Shown here: piece by piece, positions 45,237-58,409 of the stretch | Position numbering within the stretch: the first letter of the stretch is position 1 | Layout of the letters: the number at the start of each line of letters is the position of its first letter | From: Nicotiana tabacum | Lineage: Eukaryota; Streptophyta; Magnoliopsida; Solanales; Solanaceae | NCBI RefSeq assembly: GCF_000715075.1 | Contig: NC_134081.1 | Coordinates: 111,264,289-111,328,288 of the forward strand | DNA length: 64,000 nucleotides | Direction of reading: 5' to 3' | Program-made: the position numbers and the translations under genes | Notes under the pieces: generated by a model | The model's input: the letters and a program-made list of their open reading frames with translations, nothing else | Databases searched by the model: none | What the model was told of the DNA's origin: nothing

Positions 45237-45428
45237 CCGGGCCTAAGTGGGCCCAACAGATACTTTTTATTTTTTAATTTTGTTTTATACAAGTTAGAGA
45301 AAAAAAATGGTAATAAAAATATCTAAGGCAATTCCTTTTAAATTATATTATAGAATTGTCACCTAAAATTTTTAATTCAAATTTAAAGACAAAAATATTG
45401 TAAAGAGATATTCAAAGCATTTGTTATA

Positions 45429-45466
<38 letters not shown>

Positions 45467-45683
45467 CTATATATACAGCTTAAGATATATAAAAAGACAA
45501 AAATATTTTAAAGAGATATTCAAAGTAATGCGTTATAATTTTATTATAGCATTAAAAAATCATGGCAATATCTTTGTTAATCTTCCTCCCCCCTATGGAA
45601 TGAGCACAACAAGGTGTTAATACCACCATTGAAAAGAAAAAGAAACTAATCAAGATGTGCCAAAATACAAGTTACATATTAAT
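45237..45683. other. Spacer between H and the duplication junction
   Basis: A/T-rich; a TA microsatellite at 45428-45464. The 'aaaaatattttaaagagata' plus 'ttcaaag' motif occurs twice, at ~45395 and ~45510. No gene. Confidence 0.55.
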
Positions 45684-46019
45684 TTACATGGTATCTCTTA
45701 CAAATTTCATAAATCCTTCGAGGTCCGGAGGAATTTCTGTTGGTGGTGGCGGAAAAGAAGCTTGGTCATCACCGCTTCGAGGCGAAGCATCATCCTCCGC
45801 AAGTTCAGCTAGCATTTCTTCGTAAGCTTCGTCTACCTCTGGTTGTGATTCAGCAAGTCCAAAATATCTTCTTTCCGAACGGATCCAGTCTCTGAAAAGT
45901 ACTGATTTTTCCAAGCTCTCCCTCATAGACGCTCCATGCCTAAAATATGTGTGACTAAAATCCTTCACCGGGTGACAAGCACCTCGGCTATCTGAAAGAA
46001 AGCGGGCTATATCAAGCAA
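45684..46019 (-). other. Chimeric open frame across the duplication junction
   Basis: 111 codons on the minus strand. The first ~29 residues (MLDIARFLSDSRGACHPVKD...) come from the E leader and are shared with copy 1 (15500-15412). From the junction (~45930) leftwards come ~80 residues not found elsewhere in the window: acidic, with LEKSVLFRDWIRSERRYFGL, EVDEAYEEMLAELAEDDASP, and a Pro run before FMKFVRDTM. I do not recognise the second part. It is more protein-like and GC-richer than its surroundings, and may be a fragment of a host gene or of an element ORF. There is no evidence of expression. Confidence 0.4.
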
Positions 46020-48026
46020 ATGCCCAATTTAAATTCAAGAAGACTCAGAGGGGTGCGAGAGAAGATAATTTATATGTACAGTTCAACAATATCAAAGTGG
46101 TAAAAAGCGAACAAATAGCACATTAGGCCCAAATGAATCATAATATATATAAAAATTAATAAAGTCAAATAAAGTCAATGTACAAGCTCGAATTCTTGAG
46201 AATCCCCAGTAGAGTCGCCAGAGCTGTCACACCTATTTTCTACCCCCAAAAAAAGATAATGTGTGTTATGAATTGTGAGTTAAAGAGTTTTTTCAATTAA
46301 AGTGACAAATTTGAGTAAGGATTATTTTATTTACAGAGTCGTCACTTGGAATTGATTTTTGGGTGTTCCAAGTCACTTTTTATTTGAATCCATAGTCAAA
46401 GGAAGATTTGACTCTATTATTTTTTGGTCTGCGAAAACAAAGTTTGGGTAAGGAATTATGTTGACCGAGGAGAAGGTGTAAGGCATTCCCCGAGTCACGT
46501 AGTTCTAACATGGTCACTTTATTGACTACAACTTAGCTTGAATTAATTTTGGATAAAATTGTGTTTTATTGGATTTCCATGTTTTACCTATCCATTTTTA
46601 TTTATTAAAATTGTTAAAGAAAGATTTGAATAAAATTATCCTAACCGCACCACGCAAGCGAATGTGCGATCGAGATAAATTTTATTGATTTTTTTTTGGT
46701 CATAACCGCGCTACGCAAGCGAATCTGCAGTCATGACGAGGATTATTAGTACGTTAATACTTTTGGAGAAAATTACTACATTCGAAAAAAATTAATTTTG
46801 AAATTTATTAAAAGTCAACTATCGCACACCGGCGAATCCACCCAACGCCCCAAATCCTTTTCCTTGAGTCCAAACATTATTTTTTTAATCTCTGTTTGCA
46901 AACGTTATTCATTTTCTCCTTAACTTATTTCAATTAGTTTTATATCAAATTCAACAAACAAAACAGCCCCTTCCTACTACATACAACTACACATTCATAA
47001 AAAACAAAAATATACAACTACCCCACAAAAATTCATAAACGACTTCACTGAAAATTATGTCATGAGCACACATGAACTTAAAAATTAATAGTTAATTAGT
47101 TATATTCCTAACAAGACAAATAAGTTAAATGGTCAAGAGCTAATCTCCATTAAACAAATAAAGACAAAACTCTCATTTAGAGTCATAAAGTAAAGAGAGA
47201 ACCTCTCCAAACATTATTCAAACATAAACAAAAGTAAGATCTGAAAATCAAAAGATAAAATAAAATGGATAGAGATAGAATGGGACCTTTAACTTTCAAT
47301 ATATTAATGAACCTCAACTGGCACATGAAGAAAGGTGCTCCGACCACTAGCAGAGCCACTTATCTGAATTTGAAAGCGGACCAGACTATCGAACGGAGTT
47401 TGACAAACTCGACTTGACCTCGCCGAAACTCAATTTTTGGAGTGACTAACGGCTGTTTTTTCAACTGGATTTCAGGTTGTTTTTGGAGTGATTTTGGGAC
47501 TGTTTAGTGGCTGAAGTGTTGCTGGGTGTAGGGCTATTTTTCAGCCATGTTTTGGAGTTATTTTAGCTTGGAAGAAGCTATTTTTGGAGCTATTTTTGGG
47601 GGCTGATTGCAGCAGGTTTCAGCCGCGTTTGGGTTACTTCAACGGTATTTTCAGATCTGGAACAAGGTGCTTTTAGGGAAGGACGATTTTGGAAGCTTTT
47701 AATGTAACGAAAATGGTCTTTTACAGAGGTGAAGTTGGCTGGTTTCAATGGAGGTTTTCACGTGGGTTTCATGGAGGAAGGAGGGTGGTCGCTAGGATTT
47801 TTTTTTTCATGAGGGAGGGGATCCGTTCGTTCTGTCCTCTCATGGGATTGTGGAGATGGTGTGTTTTTGTAAAAGAGGGAGGTGAATGGGGACAAGCATG
47901 GGACACAAGGGAAAGTGGAGTGAGAATAAAGAGTGTGGGGACAAAGAGTGGGGAGAAAGGGAAAGTAGAGTGAGAAGTGAGGTATTGATGAGAAAAAACT
48001 CATGTATGATCAAAATTTGGTGCTCA
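45935..48026 (-). mobile_element. E leader and 5' LTR, copy 2
   Basis: The leader fragment is 45935-46224 (primer-binding site at its right end) and the LTR is 46225-48026. Same content as 15411-17501. The E elements are here only as part of the duplicated block, not as a separate insertion. Confidence 0.8.
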
Positions 48027-48524
48027 CGCTTATAAGTCTCAGTTTAAATGAGCTCGAAAAAATACTAACTCAACCCTACCCAAGTAATAGGCAGGGTTGA
48101 GGCGGGTCTAGCCCATTTTAACGGCTCTAGGTCAACAACTAAACTGTTAAATCTTATAAATGACTAGATACATGAAGATCACAATCTATGATAAATTGCA
48201 CAAAACAGTATAATGAATAATCAACCACACAATTAATTATATATAGACATTTTCAAAGTCCTAAATGGGGTTTCGAAGTTTCTATTCAGTGCAGAATGAG
48301 GACATGTCCAAGCTATTTTGAAATACATCCAGGGATGCCAATGCTTCGTATCCTTTCGAAGTGTCCTATCATTAATGTAGATCCCTATATTCCATCATAT
48401 TTCAATAGTACGTAATATTACAATTAATGAAGAATATCTCTATATATAAGTTACCATATTTTAACATATTTTAACAATATCAAAAGTAAATGATATAGTA
48501 CCATTAACCTCAATGTATTAGACA

Positions 48525-48578
48525 ATGGTCAAAGCCAGCGTATCAAAATTCCTTCAAACGTTGTATTCATCAAAATAA
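48525..48578 (+). pseudogene. Relic DEFL first exon, copy 2
   Basis: Identical to the relic at 18000-18053, including the stop that ends MVKASVSKF... after 17 codons. Confidence 0.5.
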
Positions 48579-48660
48579 TACAATACAATACATAATGAAA
48601 TGATACGTAACAACCATCCAAATAAGCCGTTAGGTATGGGAAACAATGGAGCATACCTCA

Positions 48661-48662
<2 letters not shown>

Positions 48663-48709
<47 letters not shown>
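48663..48709. repeat. (TA)n microsatellite, copy 2
   Basis: About nine bases shorter than its counterpart at 18138-18193. Confidence 0.92.
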
Positions 48710-48711
<2 letters not shown>

Positions 48712-48961
48712 TACCAGATTATAACAATATTAAAAGGGCCAAAATAAATTTTATCAAAAGCTAATGCACCGAAGTGCTATTATCCTAACAAATTAATGAG
48801 TAATGTAAGGAAAAAATGAGAAATGGTTAGTAAAATTAAATGATATATCATAAAAAGAGAAAAGTCAAACTTAATATATTTGCATATGAGATTCACTATC
48901 TGGCAGACACAATAAATCTAGAACTAACATTAAATTTCCATAAACACTCTGAATCTTCTGC

Positions 48962-48968
48962 TATAAAT
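48962..48968 (+). promoter_or_regulatory. TATA box of DEFL-3
   Basis: TATAAAT 60 bp before the start codon at 49022, the same as in DEFL-1. Confidence 0.6.
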
Positions 48969-49021
48969 TAGAGAACGAGCTGTTAATTTCACACCCTTTC
49001 ATAACCTCAAAGTATTAGACA

Positions 49022-49753
49022 ATGGCCAAACTTAGCTTCTCAAAATCCCTTTATACCGTCCTTTTCATTGTGTTCCTTCTTTCAGGTATTTTCTTACACT
49101 CCTATAAACTACAATTGACCAGTAATAGCTTAAGTTATGGGCCGTATGACCAAAATTGATTTTTTTTTCTTTTATTAATTTGTTCCCTTTTTCCCTTTGT
49201 TTGCCATGGATTTATAATTCTGGCCGGTTCCCTTTCTTTTTCTTAGTTTTTCAATTCAAAAAGAGGCCTTACAATCACGTTATTTTGATATTGATTTTTT
49301 TAATTCTAATACTTTCTGATATGTTTTAGTCAAAAGCACCTTATTCAAAATATTTGTTACTCTAGAAAATAGAGGGTGGTCAATTGACCACCCTTTAAGA
49401 CATATAGCTTTGTCCCTGGGTACGGCTAGACTATAAGTTTTGATAGTTATTAAGTTACATTCTTTTGCACCAAGTTGTTTTATTATTAGACATTTTATAA
49501 GTTTATACGTAGAACAATGATTTGATAGTCACAAAATTTGTTGATGGATGCAGTTCATGAGATAAGGGTTGAGGCAAAAGAATGTAGCGAAGGGCTGCCG
49601 TGGGTGGAAACGGAGTGCAGAGGAAGCGTGCCGGAGGGGAACTGCTGGGTAGAATGTCAAAAGCGACACGGTTTGGATGTCAAAGCCAGCTGCAGAGGAT
49701 TCGACCCTAATTTACCCAAACTACTCTATTGCTGGTGCAGCTGGCCTTGTTAA
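49022..49753 (+). CDS. DEFL-3: defensin-like peptide, duplicate of DEFL-1
   Basis: Exon 1 is 49022-49085 and exon 2 is 49554-49753, with the same donor, acceptor (GATGCAG) and phase-1 join as DEFL-1. The 87-residue precursor is identical to that of DEFL-1: signal peptide, then eight cysteines spaced 10-8-3-11-12-1-3. The intron is shorter (468 bp) because of a 352-bp deletion; splice sites are untouched. Upstream sequence through the TATA box is the same apart from TA-run length. Both copies should therefore make the same secreted peptide unless distal regulation differs. Gene dose is doubled if the duplication is real. Confidence 0.84.
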
Positions 49754-50181
49754 TGCCTATTATACTCTAACTTAATGCTATTCGTTTATAAGCAAAATAT
49801 ACTGGGGGTTTTCAAGTAATCTGGAAGACATTGTTTTTTATCATTTTATTTTTATTTATTTCTTTTCTTCTTAACTTAGTGCATTGTATGACATAACTTG
49901 CAAATATCATATAGGCTTTTTGTCCTTTTGGACACGTATAAAAGAAGAAAAGGCTGATATTAAAAGAATTAAACCAATCAAAGGGTGTGTTTGGTATGAA
50001 GGAAAACATATTCTGAAAAATATTTTACAATTTTTCCATGTTTGGTTGGTTTAAATATTTTGAAAAATATTTTTCTTATTAACTCATTTTCCTGCAATTG
50101 GAGGAAAATATTTTCCTTATCAAGAGAAGGGAAACATTTTCCAAAACTCTTTCTCAACCTTCCCACCGTATTCCCCACCCT

Positions 50182-50373
50182 TAGGGGTGTTCGCCAAAAA
50201 TCGAAAAACCAAACCAAACCAAACCGAGAAAAAAAACCGACATCTTTTTGGTTTAACTTGGTTTGGTTTTTAATTTTAAAAAACCGACAATATTTAGTTT
50301 GGTTTTGGTTTTATACAAAAAAAAATCGAAAAAAACCGAACCAAACCGATCATATAGATACCTATTTTAAAAA

Positions 50374-50455
<82 letters not shown>

Positions 50456-53400
50456 TTTAAAATTTTCTTTACAGTATATGTAAAATTTTACACTGTTGGG
50501 CCTAACCTTTGAAATATTTCTTTAACTGCAATGGGCCTAAGTCAATTTAGCATGTTCAGACAAAAGGTCTTTAATTCCTTAGGGTTTATTTGATTCTCTT
50601 TCATCCCTTCACAACAAAACATACGCAGCTTCCATGCCAAACAAAATTCTCTCCTCTTTCCCTCTAAAATTCTTGATAGCGATCGATGGCAACCATAATT
50701 ATGAGAAATGAGCAGGTTTTTGCCTTTCTTTTTGGTCTTAACCCCAACTAGTTATCTTTTTTTAATGGATAATTTGAAAATAATTTACATGAAATTGTAA
50801 AGTATTTTTGTATCTCTTATGTAGTTCTTTTTTTTTTTTGACCATTGTTTGCATGTTTCGTCTCTCTTAGCAGGTGGATTCAGAAGCCGAGGTTCAGGAA
50901 ATTTCTCAACTTGAAGGCAACAATACTCCATTTATTGATTCAAGTGTTCCTACTCCTCCTAAAAAGCATAAAAGAGCAGCACCTTCTGAAAATGATTTTG
51001 GCCTTGGGAGGGAAACATCAGATATTTGGAAATACTTTTTCAAATTTTTTGATAAAGATGGTAAGCATAAGTCAAAATGTAGTTTCTGTACTAAAACTTT
51101 TGCTTCTGATACTAAGAAAAATGGAACTACTACATTATGGAACCATTTGAATATTGTTTGTAAGAAATCCCCTTTTAGATTCATTGACAGAACACAGACG
51201 ACACTTAGGTCTTACCCAATTAAAGGAAGCGGACAAGAAGGTAGTGTTGGTACTTGTAAACTCGAAAAAGTTGTGTATAATGTCAATGAAGTAAGAAGGG
51301 CTATTGCTGAATTTGTGATCATTAATGAACAACCATTTAAAGTAGTCGATGGGGAAGGTTTTAAAAGATTAATGTCAATTGTTGTGCCTAATTTTGAGTT
51401 ACCCTCTCGTTTGACTATTGCTAGGCAATGTTTAAAAATTTATCATGAGGAAAAAGAAAAGCTTAAAAAGCATATTCAAAATCAACATGTATGTCTCACT
51501 AGTGATACGTGGACATCGCTCCAAAACCTAACTTACATGGTTATAACTGCCCACTGGATTGATGATAATTAGAACTTGCAAAAAAAAAATCTGAACTTTT
51601 TTCAAGTTCCAGATCATAAGGGTGAAACAATTGCAAAGGGTATTGAGGTTTGTTTGTTAGATTGGGGAATTGAAAATCTATTCACTGTGACCCTAGATAA
51701 TGCAACTGCTAATGATGTAGCAATTAGACACTTGAAAGGGAGGATTGATGATTGGAAAGGAATCGTCTTGGGAAATGACTTTCTACATGTTAGATGTAAT
51801 GCTCACATTTTGAATTTAATTGTAAAAGAAGGATTAAGTGATCATATTGAGTCTATTTCTCGGGTCAGAAATTCTGTGAAGTATGTTAAGTCCTCTTCTG
51901 CAAGATTAGCTTCCTTTAAATCAATTATTGAAAAGGTAAAGATTGATAGCCATGGCCTTTTGAGTTTAGATGTTGAAACCAGATGGAACTCAACTTATAT
52001 GATGTTAAGTATAACTATAAAATTTGAGAAGGCCTTTTCAAGAATGTATATTGATGATCACAAGTACCAAAAGTATTGTCTAGATATGATTGGAAAAGCA
52101 ACGCACCCAAGTGGGGATGATTGGAAGAAGGTAAAGATTTTTATAAAGTTTCTTGATATTTTCTACCAGATTACTTTGAAATTTTCAGGAACTTTATATG
52201 TTACTTCAAATTTTTTCTTCCATGAGCTTTTTTATCTTCTTAACTTTATTGTCAAAAATTCTCAAGGTGATGATCAAGTTCTGATTGATATGGTTGTTAA
52301 GATGAAACTCAAGTTTGATAAATATTGAGGTGACTTTGATAATATGGATATATTATTATTTGTCACTGTTGTGTTGGATCATCGGTATAAGATAAGGTAT
52401 GTGAAGTTCATTTTTGCTAAATCTTATGGTTCTGTGGCGGGAGATTTGAGATCAAACAAAGTGATAGATACTCTATCTCGCTTATATAATTGCTATAAAG
52501 ATTCTTCTGCTGAAAATTCTGATGAGATTTTGGGAGGTCAAGTTAGTACGATAAGTGAAGGTGATACTGGAGAGATATGGAAATCACAATGGGAAAAATA
52601 TTTGCAAGAACAAGATAATGAAGGAAGTAAGACTAATCTTGAGAGGTATTTGATAGATGATTTGGAGTTGGCCAAAGATTTTAATATTTTGTCTTGGTGG
52701 AAAGATGCAAGTAAAAGGTATCCAATTGTTTCTAGGATTGCAAGAGATGTTCTTGCAATCCATGTTTCTACTGTTGCATCTGAATCGGCTTTTAGTACTA
52801 GTGGGAGGATTCTTGATTCATATCGAAGTTCTTTATCGCCAAAGACGGTAGAAGCTCTAATTTGCACTCAACAATGGCTCAGGTCAACTCCCAAAGAATG
52901 CAACATTGAAGATATTTTAGAAAAAATCCAAAAACTTGAAATAGTTGAAAAAGGTAATTTTATACATTTAACTCATTATGAATATATTTATATTTGTGAA
53001 TTACTTAATGCTTAATATTTTTATTTTTTTTATCTTTCAGAATATCCCGACAATATTTTGATTATTGATTAGATCGGATGATGGAACTGGCTTCAACCAT
53101 ATTCTTGTTGCTTGGAATTTGGATGTATTTTTTGATGTGGATGATTTACTTTACCATATGAAAAACTATTTTACAATATCCTATTATAATTTAATTATTA
53201 TAATATAAACTTTGTGACTTTGCAATCATCAGTTAACTTTCTAAAATTGGGGTGATAAAATAGCATTAATGTGTGTCTTTGGTGATTAGCTCCATCTTTA
53301 ACTACAAGTTTGCATTTCTTTTTTCACGAGGGATTGTAGATGTGTATTTATTTGTGTAAAGAAGTTTTAAGTGCACAGGTCTGAGTAGTGAGTGATATAG

Positions 53401-53801
53401 AAATTGGACATGCTTGTCTAATTTTTCTATGTGGCTAGAAAGGTCATATAACTTCTCTCTTTTAGCTGTACTCTTTGGCTAGAGTTCTAAAGGAGCCAAA
53501 AATTTGTTATGTGTTTTTTGTGTAAAGTTGGGACATCTTGTTTCTTTATCCAGTCATTTCATTATTGAGTTTCTCATTACTAGTCATTCAACCGAAAGCA
53601 AACCCCTTTCCAAAAGGAATCATAAAGGCCACAACTTATGTATTCTTAAAAAAAACCGACAAAAAACCGAAAAAAAAACCCGACAAAAATTGAAATCTAT
53701 TAATTTCTATTAATTTGGTTTGGTTTGGTTCAACAATTTGAAAAACCGACGTATTTGGTTTGATTTTTTTTAAGGTAAAAACCGAACCATGAACACCCCT
53801 A
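50182..53801 (+). mobile_element. hAT DNA transposon, copy 2
   Basis: Same 11-bp ends and the same imperfect 8-bp target duplication as 20018-23619, so it was carried by the segmental duplication, not inserted again. The internal TA run (50378-50451) is longer. Confidence 0.9.
50686..53072 (+). pseudogene. hAT transposase, copy 2, two nonsense codons
   Basis: Exons 50686-50715, 50874-52953 and 53041-53072. It shares the TGA (52326-52328) with copy 1 and has an additional TAG at 51570-51572, where copy 1 has TGG (Trp). Two amino-acid differences from copy 1 were noted (Val to Ile in FKSI*EKV context at ~51927, Asn to Asp just after the shared stop). All domains are otherwise as in copy 1. The second lesion must post-date the duplication. 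Confidence 0.85.
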
Positions 53802-54576
53802 CACACCCTCATCAACCCACCCACTAAACCCCACCCCATGCCTACCCACCCCACCCCTCTCTCCAAAAAGGCTTTTTTTTCAAATTTTAATTTTTTTTTT
53901 CCGTCACCACCCACCCTACTATCCCCACCCCCGCAAAAAAAAATATTTACTCTTTTTTTTGTAATTTTAAATTTCTGTTTTTTCATTTTTTTCTGCACCA
54001 CCCACCCCTCACCCTACCAACCAACCCCCCCCCCCCAACCCCCCCAAAAAAAAATTTACTTTTATTTTTGTAATTTTAAAATTTCTGTTTTTTCTTTTTT
54101 CTGCACCAGCCACTCCCTCCCCCACCCCACTGCCCCCCCCCCAAACACCCCGCACAAAAAAAGTTTTTTTTAAAAATTTAATTTTCGTAATTTAAAATTT
54201 CCTTTTTTTGTAATTATGAAATTTGTGGGTTCGGAAGGTTGTTGGTTCGAAAGTTTATGGCTTCATGTTTATTATATCTAAATTATTTATGAATACTCTT
54301 GAGAAATTATTTTTCTTAATTTGCGTACCAAACACTAGAAAATAAATAAGATTACTACTTGTTTTCCAAGAAAATATTTTTCACGGAAAACATTTTCCGT
54401 TATACCAAACACACCCTAAGTCTCTGAATTCTTTTCGAGGCCTTGGACCATTTTTTTTATGCAGAAGTACCCTTCTTTTCTTATAAATTATTAAATTTCC
54501 ATTCAAATAGCCGTCCAGATTCATTATTTATTTTTCTAGTCATTATATATAGATTATATATTGATTATACACGGTT

Positions 54577-54581
54577 ATATA

Positions 54582-54643
<62 letters not shown>
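54577..54643. repeat. (TA)n microsatellite
   Basis: About 20 bases longer than the counterpart at 24397-24442. Confidence 0.9.
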
Positions 54644-54650
<7 letters not shown>

Positions 54651-55410
54651 CTGCTGGCTATTTTTAGTTTAACAGATTAAGCGGACGACTATTTGAGTTA
54701 ATTCTTCGTTTCTAATGGATTTGTGTTGCAACCTAAACTTGAAAAGCTCGTGGTGTGACCCAAAATTGGAGAAAAAATGGGAATCGACAGTTCACAATCA
54801 GAGCGGCTGAATGCAATCATGGAAGAAATTTTGAGGGTTGTGCGCTCATAGCTTGATCGCGCGATCATAACGTGGTCGCGCAATTTGTATTTGAATCTTG
54901 ATATGTTTGAGGCCCATTAATACTGTAGGATTGTGGCTAGGGAATCTTTTGTAATGTACTATTTCTTTTTTTTATTATAGTGAAACTTTTCTCTGCTTTC
55001 ATCCCGAGGACTTTTGTAAATAATAGAAACTTTTCAGAAAAATAATAATACTTGCAACAATTGAGCATTGGACAGTACTCCATATACACTCACAATAACT
55101 CGTCATATCCCAAATTCATTCGAGTTGTGACTACACCAAACTATACAACTTTATCACAAAAAGTAACACCATAAAACTATTACTACAATCTATGATAAAT
55201 TTTACAAGATAATATGATGAATAATCAACCACTCAATAACATAGACATCTTCAAAGTCCTAAATGGAGTTTCGAAGTTTCTATATCCACAGCATAATGAG
55301 GACATGCCCAGCTATTTTGCAGATACAACCAGGGATGCCAACGTGTGATACCATTTTGCAGAGATGGGGCCTGTTAAGTGAAGAGGAGCTCAATTATTGT
55401 ACAAACTCCA

Positions 55411-58409
55411 TGTTGAGATGAAAGATTATTTGGCGTCTTGGCCTAAACACAAAACCATATATGGGCCTTATTTTATTTAATGTATAGCTTAGTTGGGTAG
55501 ATTCATCCGGGTTTGGCCCATTGTATATATAGATATTGTAATAGAAGTTCTGGACTATTTAATTCATTTACGCGACTGAAATGAAAGTCGGTTCTCTCTC
55601 TATTTTATTCTTAGAACTCTAATTTCCCTTTCTGCGATTTCGAGATCATTGTATATTTTCATGGTATCATAACTACAGATGTGAAAGATCTCTTCGTTCT
55701 CGTTCGTCCGATACTACCCTTCACCATTTTTCGTCGAGTTTTGTGGTTTCATCAGTGAGACGACTTTCTCGCCGAAAATTCATTTTTTTTTGTGATTCTT
55801 CTCTTCAATCTGTATGTAATCGAGTGGAGTATGTTCAATCGTTGTTGAAGTCTCCTTAATTCAAGTTTTTTGGTGTTGATTTCTTTTAGAATCCTCGAGC
55901 TAGGGTTTGCTTTGGTTCGTACCTGGTTTGGTTTCGTCTTCAAAGGTCGATTGTGCTTGCTATTTGAAGGTTGTAGCTTCTTCCAGTGCTGAAGAAGGGG
56001 GTAATTCTGATCTATTGCTCATAAATAACTTTCTACTAGACTTCTAGTTATTCTGATATTAGGATGTTGCTTTTCTCGCATGCATCTATTCTAAGGGACT
56101 TATTATTGTGTGTTGAATGTTGAATATGACGGGAACCGATAGTTCTACTCCTTCTAGTTCTACATACTCCCCTGTCCCTTCTAGTCCTCTACACCTTCAC
56201 TCCTCTGACATTCCTGGCTCGTGTTTGGTGTCAGTTCTCTTCTCCACTATACATATCGATATACATAGAGATTCACACTTGTTAGTTTCGAATGAAGAAT
56301 GAAAAGTGCCCTACCATCCATCTCCAAATAGTAAATGCGCTGCTAAGTTCAGATGTCTGCTCGTCTGAAACTGAATTTAGTAGTCCGGAATGGTCGTAGG
56401 GAGAGGAATGCGGGAAAGTGGGGTCCTCTCACGTGTGCTTGGAGGTTAGAGGATGAGTATGGTAGTTTCTTTGTCTGCAAAAAATAAGATTGCATTCATT
56501 GATGGAACTTATCCTAAACCACCTGATAATTCTCCACAACTTCAACAATAGAATAGATGTAATAACATGGTAATATCATGGATAACCGGTTCTCTAACCC
56601 CAACCATTGTTGAGTTTGTACAATACTCTGAAACTGCTGAAAGTATATGGAGACAGTTAGAAAGTAGATATGGTACTGTGAATGGAACCAAAGGTTTTGA
56701 GCATAAGAAGGAACTTGTCTTTACTTCTCAGGGTTCCTCAGATATAGTCTCATACTTTAACAAACTTAAAAAACTATAGGATGAATTAGAGATGACGCGT
56801 AAAAAACATTCAAATTCTTGTGTTTGTCCTGCCAAGTCTGGTACTCAAAAGAAAGAGGAAGAAGATAAAGTACACCAATTCCTTATGGGACTAAATGAGA
56901 TATATGTGAGTGTAAGAAATAATCTCTTAATAATGAATTCATTGCCTTCTCTTGATACTATATACAACATTCTTCTCCAAGATGAGAGGCAGATACAAGT
57001 CACCTCCACATCTCAGTTTAATCCAGAGTCATCATCCTTTAATGTGAATTTCTCTAATAAATCTCAAGCTCAGTCAATTTTATTCAAAAGTCATACAATC
57101 AGACATACAACCAGAGGGTTAGTTTTAATCAGACAAAGGGTAATCTCTTCTGCAAATATTGCAAGAAACCTGAACATCTTATTGACAAATGCTATAAACT
57201 TTATAGTTTTCCGCCAAACTTCAAGTTCACTAAAGGCAAAAGGATGGTGGCCAATGCCTGTGTGGGTGAGAGTAATGCTCCTATGGGTGGAATTCAGTAT
57301 GAGCAGGGTTCTTTGGTGCCTGGTCTTACAAAGGAGTAGTACTCACAACTGATAACTTTGTTGCATCTAACCCATGTATCTGATTCTGGACAATCTGGTC
57401 CTCAATCCAACCTTGCAGTTTTTGCCAATTTTGATGATACTTTGTTGCATACTAATGTAGTTGGTTCTTCTCTTTCTTGCATGTTTTCACATTCTTCTAG
57501 TTCTGTCTGGATTGTGGACTCTGGTACCACATATCGTATGACTGCTAGTAAAGACCTTCTTTTTTATATCAATCCACTGATTATACCTCTACTTGTTTCA
57601 CTTCCAAATGGATATAAAGCAAAAGTAACTTTCATTGGTTCTTTTGCACTAACATCCTCTATCACTGTTCACAATGTACTTTTCATTCCATCTTTTCATC
57701 ATAATCTAATTTTTGTGTCAAAGCTTATATAGCAATTGCATTGCATTGTCCAGTTTGGTCCTTACTCTTGTGTGTTACAGGGCCCTTATTTGAAAATGCC
57801 TCTAGAACTTGGTGAACTGGATAATGGACTTTATAAATTGGTACATGATGATGCACCTCATCCTACTCATGTTGAAGTCCAACCTACAAATAACAAAGTT
57901 TGCAGCTTACCATCTTTGTGTACCACTGTTTCTGATCATTCACTTGTAAATATTTCATTTGTTTTACATGTTGCACTTGTACGTAATTCACTTTGCAATA
58001 AAGCTACTATGAATAAATCATATGTGCTTTGGCATAATAGACTTGCACATGTACCTTTTGTGAGAATAAAAACTATCTCTGCATTATCTGATGTTCTTTC
58101 TGATAAACAATCTTTTCCTTGTCATATTTGTCCTTTGTCTAGGCAAACCAGGCTTCATTTCCCTGATAGTACAATACATAGCACCAAATCTTTTCAATTG
58201 ATTCAAATAAATACTTGGGGACCCTACCACACCCATACTCATTCTAATTCTAGATATTTTTCTACCATTATTGATGACTATTCAAGGTTTACTTGGACTC
58301 ATATTATGGGGTCCAAGAGTAATGCTTTTCCTTTACTAAAGGCATTCATTGTAATGATTCAAACCCAGTTTAATGTCATTGTTCAAAAGATCAGAAGTGA
58401 TAATGCTCT
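55411..58409 (+). mobile_element. Copia B, copy 2
   Basis: LTR 55411-55661, gag-protease-integrase fragment 56117-58409. It has the same lesions as copy 1, including the Asn in INTWGPY and the cut after IRSDNA. One replacement was noticed (Pro to His in YHTHTHSNS). Confidence 0.83.

Larger units (their letters stand above)
15410..45933. repeat. Tandem segmental duplication, copy 1 (~30.5 kb)
   Basis: From 'cctaaaatatgtgtgact' at 15415 the sequence is repeated from 45939. The offset is 30524-30525 up to ~18.1 kb. It falls to 30164 after a 352-bp deletion and a shorter TA run, then becomes 30183-30200 through TA-length changes. Left of 15410 and 45934 the sequences are unrelated, so the breakpoint is sharp. 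The right end of copy 1 abuts copy 2. Genes duplicated within the window are DEFL-1/DEFL-3, the hAT transposase and the retroelement nest. Confidence 0.93.
49983..54416. mobile_element. Split TIR element, copy 2
   Basis: Same ends as 19819-24237 (GGGTGTGTTTGGTATGAAGG and TTATACCAAACACACCC), again interrupted by the hAT element. Homopolymer runs in the C-rich right arm differ by one to three bases from copy 1. Confidence 0.65.
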
